Origin: Pseudomonas sp. 21
GTDB taxonomy: Bacteria > Pseudomonadota > Gammaproteobacteria > Pseudomonadales > Pseudomonadaceae
Length of the DNA: 49,289 nucleotides
Assembly (NCBI RefSeq): GCF_000955805.1
Contig: NZ_JYOA01000005.1
Span: forward strand, 1-49,289
Direction: 5' to 3'
Part shown: positions 44,823-49,289 of the stretch, one piece after another
Position numbering within the stretch: the first letter of the stretch is position 1
Layout of the letters: each line of letters starts with the position of its first letter
Notes under the pieces: model-generated
Seen by the model: the letters and a program-made list of their open reading frames with translations, nothing else
Databases searched by the model: none
Told to the model about the DNA's origin: nothing
Program-made: the position numbers and the translations under genes

Positions 44823-44909
44823 AGGGGGTTCCAGAAGGGTGCGCAAACATAGCCGAAAGGCCGGGCGCGGGGAAGCCTCGATTCAGTGGTTTATCACTGC
44901 AGCCGCCTA

Positions 44910-45515
44910 TCACAGCAAGGGTTTGAGCGTCGGCCACACGTTGTCGAGCAGTTTAGGCTGTGCCGCCACCGCCGGATGAATCCCATCGGCCTGCATCATG
45001 TCCTGCACACCACCAACTCCTTCGAGGAAGAACGGTACCAGCGCAATCTTCTGCTCGCGCGCCACGCTGTCGAAGACCTTGGCGAATGCATCGGTATAGC
45101 GCTGCCCGTAGTTCGGCGGCAGGCGCATTCCCAGCAGGACGACCTTCGCGCCCGCCTGGCGCGACTGATCCACCATGGAGGCAAGATTCTGTTGCAATTG
45201 CGCCGGCGCCATTCCGCGCAGGCCATCGTTGCCACCCAGTTCGATCACCACCAGCTTCGGCTTCTGCTCCGAAAGCAGCGCCGGCAGCCGCGCGAGGCCT
45301 CCCGCCGTGGTGTCGCCGGAGATCGACGCATTCACCACCTGGTAGTCGAAACCCTGCTCCTTCAGGCGCTTGTCCAGCAGGCTGACCCAACCCAGGCTGG
45401 TATCCAGCCCCAAACCGGCGCTGATACTATCGCCGACGACCAACAGCGTCTGCGCCGCGGCCTGCTGCGTGATCAGAAGCAACGCCAGGCAGCCGCCCAT
45501 TAGCCATGCACGCAT
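44910..45515 (-). CDS. tesA: Acyl-CoA thioesterase I/arylesterase TesA
   Basis: A 201-residue periplasmic SGNH/GDSL hydrolase. Signal peptide 1-21 (ends AAA-QT). Block I is VVGDSISAGLGL (Ser30), block II NASISGDTTAGGLARLP (Gly), block III GGNDGLRG (Asn) and block V DGIHPA (Asp, His). It hydrolyses acyl esters and thioesters. GGAG lies 8 nt before the ATG. Its start codon is only 10 bp from that of the divergent ABC ATPase, an arrangement also known in E. coli (tesA-ybbA). Confidence 0.95.
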   Translation of the reverse strand: MRAWLMGGCLALLLITQQAAAQTLLVVGDSISAGLGLDTSLGWVSLLDKRLKEQGFDYQVVNASISGDTTAGGLARLPALLSEQKPKLVVIELGGNDGLRGMAPAQLQQNLASMVDQSRQAGAKVVLLGMRLPPNYGQRYTDAFAKVFDSVAREQKIALVPFFLEGVGGVQDMMQADGIHPAVAAQPKLLDNVWPTLKPLL

Positions 45516-45525
45516 CGGATTCTCC

Positions 45526-46209
<684 letters not shown>

Positions 46210-46222
46210 CGGACGAGAGCCG

Positions 46223-48724
46223 ATGAAGCCACTGTCGCTGCCCAACCTGTTCCGCCTGTCCCTGCGCCAGCTGTGGCGCGAGGGGCGCAGCGGCGAACTG
46301 CGCGTGCTGTTCTTCGCCCTGCTGGTGGCGGTCGCGGCCAGCTCCGCCATCGGCTATTTCAGCGCACGCCTGAACGGCGCGATGCTGGTGCGTGCCCCCG
46401 AATTCCTTGGCGCCGACCTGGTGCTCACCGGCACCCAGCCGGCGCGCCAGGAGCAGATCGACAGCGGCCTCAAACTGGGTCTGCAACACGCGCAGAGCGT
46501 TGAGTTCTCCAGCGTGGTGGCCACCGACAACGGCATCCAGCTGAGCAGCGTGAAGGCCGTCGGCGACAGCTATCCGTTGCGCGGCGAACTGAAGAGCGCG
46601 CCGGCCCCCTTGCAGCCGGAGGTCGAGGGCGGCCGTCCGGTGCCGGGCGATATCTGGGTCGAGTCGCGCCTGCTGGCCAGCCTCGACCTGAAGATCGGCG
46701 ACAGCGTCGACATCGGCCGCCAGTCTCTGCGTATCGCCCGCGTGCTGACCTACGAACCGGACCGCGCCGGCGACTTCTACAGCCTCACCCCACGCGTGAT
46801 GATGAGCCTGCACGACCTAGATGCCACCGGCGTGGTGCAGCCCGGCAGCCGGGTGCGCTATCGCGACCTCTGGGGCGGCGCGCACGATGCGTTGCAAACC
46901 TACCGGCAGGCAACCCAGGGCAACCTTGCCGCCAACCAGGAACTGCAGGACGCCCACCACGGCAACCGCCAGATCGGCGACGCGTTGGAGCGCGCCGAAC
47001 GCTACCTGAACCTCGCCAGCCTTGCCGCCGTGCTGCTCGCCGGCGTGGCCGTGGCGCTGTCGGCCAACCGCTTCGCCACCCGCCGCTTCGACGCCAGCGC
47101 ACTGCTGCGCTGCCTGGGCCTGTCGCGCCGCGAAGCCCTGCTACTGTATGGCAGCCAACTGCTCATGCTGGGATTGGCTGCCAGTGCCTGCGGCGCCTTC
47201 ATCGGCTGGCTCGCACAACTCGGCCTGATGCACCTGCTGGGCAACCTGCTGCCGCCGGAGATCCCCGAGGCCGGCATTGTTCCCGCGCTGGCCGGCATGG
47301 CCACCGGCCTGGTCGCGCTCGCCGGCTTCGCCTTGCCACCGCTCGCCGCCCTCGGCCGCGTACCGCCGCTGCGGGTACTGCGCAGCGACCTGCTGCCGGT
47401 GCCGATGCGTACCTGGATGGCCTACGGCTGCGCGCTGCTCGCCCTCGGCCTGATCATGTGGCGCCTGAGCCTGGACCTGAAACTCACCCTCGCCCTGCTC
47501 GGCGGCGGCGCTATTGCCGCGGTGGTCCTCGGCTTCATCCTGCTGCTCGCCCTGCGCGGCCTGCGCAACGCGCTGCAAGGGGCCAGCCTGCCTTGGCGCC
47601 TGGGCCTCGGCCAATTGCTGCGTTACCCGCTGGCCGCCGCCGGGCAGAGTCTCGCCTTCGGCCTCATCCTGCTGGCCATGGCGCTGATCGCCCTGCTGCG
47701 CGGCGAGCTGCTGGACACCTGGCACGCGCAACTGCCACCCAATGCACCGAACCATTTCGCCCTGAACATCCTGCCGGCCGAGAAAGACGGCTTCGAGCAA
47801 CGGGTGAAGGCGCTGTCGCCCAACGCCGAGGACCTCTACCCGATGGTGCCGGGTCGGCTGGTAGCGGTGAACGGCAAGCCCGTCCACGCGATGAACGAAG
47901 ACATCCGCAGCGAGCGCGCCCTGCAACGCGACCTCGGCCTGACCTGGTCCGCACGCCTGCCCGCAGGCAACCAGATCGTCTCTGGCGACTGGTGGAAAGC
48001 GGGCGAGAAGAGCGAGCTGCCAGGCGTCTCGGTGGAAGAGAAGCTCGCCGGCAACCTCGGCCTGAAGGTCGGCGACCACCTGAGCTTCACCGTTGCCGGG
48101 CAGACCCGCGAAGCGCAGATCCGCAGCCTGCGCTCGGTGAAGTGGGACAACTTCCAGCCCAACTTCTTCATGGTCTTCGAGCCGGGCACCCTGACCGACC
48201 TGCCGGTGACCTACCTCACCAGTTTCTATCTGCCGGCCAGCCAGGAGCGCCAGTTGATCGAACTGGCCCGCGCCTACCCCACCGTCACCCTGCTGCCCGT
48301 GGACGCGCTGCTGGCGCAGCTGCGCAGCATCCTCGACCAGGTGACGCTGGCGGTGGAGTACGTGCTGGTATTCGTCCTTGCCGCCGGCTTCGTGGTGCTG
48401 TTCGCCGGGCTGCAGGCGACGCTCGACGAGCGCCTGCGCCAGGGTGCGCTGCTGCGCGCCCTGGGTGCAGAACGCAGCCTGTTGATGCGCACGCGGCGCA
48501 GCGAGTTCGCCCTGCTCGGCGCGGTCAGCGGCCTGCTGGCGGCACTGGGCTGCGAGCTGATCAGCTACCTGCTCTACCGGTTGGTGTTCGACCTGCCATG
48601 GAGCCCGCATCCCTGGCTGCTGGGGCTGCCGCTACTGGGGGCGCTGCTGGTGGGTGGCGCCGGGCTGCTGGGGACGCGCCGCGCGCTCAACGTGAGCCCA
48701 TTGCGCCTGCTGCGCGAGAGCTGA
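46223..48724 (+). CDS. ybbP: ABC transporter permease with FtsX-like domains, YbbP-like
   Basis: An 833-residue inner membrane permease of the MacB/FtsX superfamily. It has an N-terminal helix (about 28-48), a large periplasmic domain, a first FtsX-like helix block around residues 265-470, a second periplasmic domain and a C-terminal FtsX block (VLVFVLAAGFVVLFAGLQATLDERLRQGALLRALGAERSLL). It partners with the ATPase upstream. The substrate is not established; mechanotransmission or lipid/hydrophobe export is typical of the superfamily. Confidence 0.9.
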   Translation: MKPLSLPNLFRLSLRQLWREGRSGELRVLFFALLVAVAASSAIGYFSARLNGAMLVRAPEFLGADLVLTGTQPARQEQIDSGLKLGLQHAQSVEFSSVVATDNGIQLSSVKAVGDSYPLRGELKSAPAPLQPEVEGGRPVPGDIWVESRLLASLDLKIGDSVDIGRQSLRIARVLTYEPDRAGDFYSLTPRVMMSLHDLDATGVVQPGSRVRYRDLWGGAHDALQTYRQATQGNLAANQELQDAHHGNRQIGDALERAERYLNLASLAAVLLAGVAVALSANRFATRRFDASALLRCLGLSRREALLLYGSQLLMLGLAASACGAFIGWLAQLGLMHLLGNLLPPEIPEAGIVPALAGMATGLVALAGFALPPLAALGRVPPLRVLRSDLLPVPMRTWMAYGCALLALGLIMWRLSLDLKLTLALLGGGAIAAVVLGFILLLALRGLRNALQGASLPWRLGLGQLLRYPLAAAGQSLAFGLILLAMALIALLRGELLDTWHAQLPPNAPNHFALNILPAEKDGFEQRVKALSPNAEDLYPMVPGRLVAVNGKPVHAMNEDIRSERALQRDLGLTWSARLPAGNQIVSGDWWKAGEKSELPGVSVEEKLAGNLGLKVGDHLSFTVAGQTREAQIRSLRSVKWDNFQPNFFMVFEPGTLTDLPVTYLTSFYLPASQERQLIELARAYPTVTLLPVDALLAQLRSILDQVTLAVEYVLVFVLAAGFVVLFAGLQATLDERLRQGALLRALGAERSLLMRTRRSEFALLGAVSGLLAALGCELISYLLYRLVFDLPWSPHPWLLGLPLLGALLVGGAGLLGTRRALNVSPLRLLRES

Positions 48725-48765
48725 TCGGGTAGACTGCCCCGATCACTCTCGCCGCACTGGATGCC

Positions 48766-49263
48766 ATGAGCCGCTATCGCCCGCCCCGCCCCGCCGGTAC
48801 CCCGCTGATCACTCCCGAAGGCGAAGCGCGACTGCGCGCCGAACTGCATGAACTGTGGAACGTGCGCCGGCCACAGGTGACCCAGTCGGTCAGCGAGGCC
48901 GCCGCGCAAGGTGATCGCTCGGAGAACGCCGAGTACACCTACGGCAAGAAGATGCTGCGGGAGATCGACAGCCGCGTGCGCTTCCTGCGCAAGCGCCTGG
49001 AGAACTGCAAGGTGGTCAGCGAGCGCCCGGCCGACCCGAACAAGGTCTACTTCGGCGCCTGGGTCACCCTGGAAGACGAGGACGGCGAGCAGGCCCGCTA
49101 CCGCATCGTTGGTCCGGACGAACTGGACCTGCGCAACAACCACATCAGCATCGACTCGCCCCTGGCCCGCGCCCTGGTGGGCAAGGAACTGGACGCCGAG
49201 GTGATGGTGCGCAGCCCCTCCGGCGAGAAGCTGTGGTTCGTGGTGGAAATCGACTATCCCTGA
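48766..49263 (+). CDS. greB: Transcription elongation factor GreB
   Basis: A 165-residue Gre factor. The N-terminal coiled coil ([67 protein letters not shown]) carries the acidic tip in GDRSENAEY, which activates transcript cleavage in backtracked RNA polymerase. The C-terminal domain is FKBP-like ([26 protein letters not shown]). The Arg/Pro-rich N terminus and VYFGAWV favour GreB over GreA. It lies 41 bp after the permease gene. Confidence 0.95.
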   Translation: MSRYRPPRPAGTPLITPEGEARLRAELHELWNVRRPQVTQSVSEAAAQGDRSENAEYTYGKKMLREIDSRVRFLRKRLENCKVVSERPADPNKVYFGAWVTLEDEDGEQARYRIVGPDELDLRNNHISIDSPLARALVGKELDAEVMVRSPSGEKLWFVVEIDYP

Positions 49264-49274
49264 GGCATATGCGT

Positions 49275-49289
49275 GTAGGAGCGAGCTTG
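49275..49289. repeat. REP element, cut by the window edge
   Basis: GTAGGAGCGAGCTTG matches the first 15 bases of the REP pairs at 19032 and 24511. It starts 11 bp after the greB stop. Confidence 0.8.

Overview
The window is high-GC DNA from a Pseudomonas chromosome, probably a relative of P. aeruginosa, P. nitroreducens or P. citronellolis. This rests on OprI, the earP-efp pair, SagS/OspR, ohrR-ohr, Pseudomonas-type REP palindromes (GTAGGAGCGAGCTTGCTCGC) and a gene order that, from memory, follows the PA2820-PA2859 block of P. aeruginosa PAO1. Genes are densely packed, terminators are GC-rich hairpins with T runs, and no phage, insertion sequence, integrase or CRISPR array is visible.

Positions 1-9.7 kb are the most accessory-looking part. 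They hold the 3' end of a giant repeat adhesin (DUF5801/T1SS-143 repeats, exact 462-bp period). Converging on it are a LuxR-type regulator with a degenerate receiver domain and a complete type I secretion operon (PrtD-type ABC exporter, HlyD adaptor, TolC outer membrane protein). Positions 9.7-12.4 kb carry a TerC/Alx-type membrane protein, a HAD hydrolase and a tRNA operon (Glu, then three identical Gly genes) behind a strong stringent-type promoter.

Positions 12.5-24.5 kb are conserved core with a redox theme: a glutathione transferase, free methionine-R-sulfoxide reductase, the hybrid kinase SagS, OspR with glutathione peroxidase, MsrB, alanine aminotransferase AlaA, protease HtpX, thiopurine methyltransferase Tpm, a tiny possibly CsrA-like protein and a DOPA-dioxygenase-like enzyme. 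Positions 24.6-27.5 kb hold a DeaD-type RNA helicase with a long leader and a crotonase-family enzyme.

Positions 27.5-31.2 kb hold the most unusual locus. A predicted lipoprotein has a collagen-like Gly-Thr-Gly/Asp tract, a long Gly/Val repeat region and no aromatic residues in the mature chain. It is followed by a FhaC/ShlB-type (TpsB) outer membrane transporter. This looks like a non-canonical two-partner secretion system with a lipidated cargo.

Positions 31.2-49.3 kb return to core genes: a spermidine-synthase-like protein, class II DAHP synthase, an M48 lipoprotein protease, an AlkX/YcaQ-type DNA glycosylase, two LysR regulators with a TSUP transporter, ohrR-ohr, earP-efp (EF-P and its Arg32 rhamnosyltransferase), tRNA-Ser(GGA), oprI facing an L,D-transpeptidase, tesA divergent from an ABC exporter pair (ybbA/ybbP), and greB. 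The right edge cuts into a third REP element.
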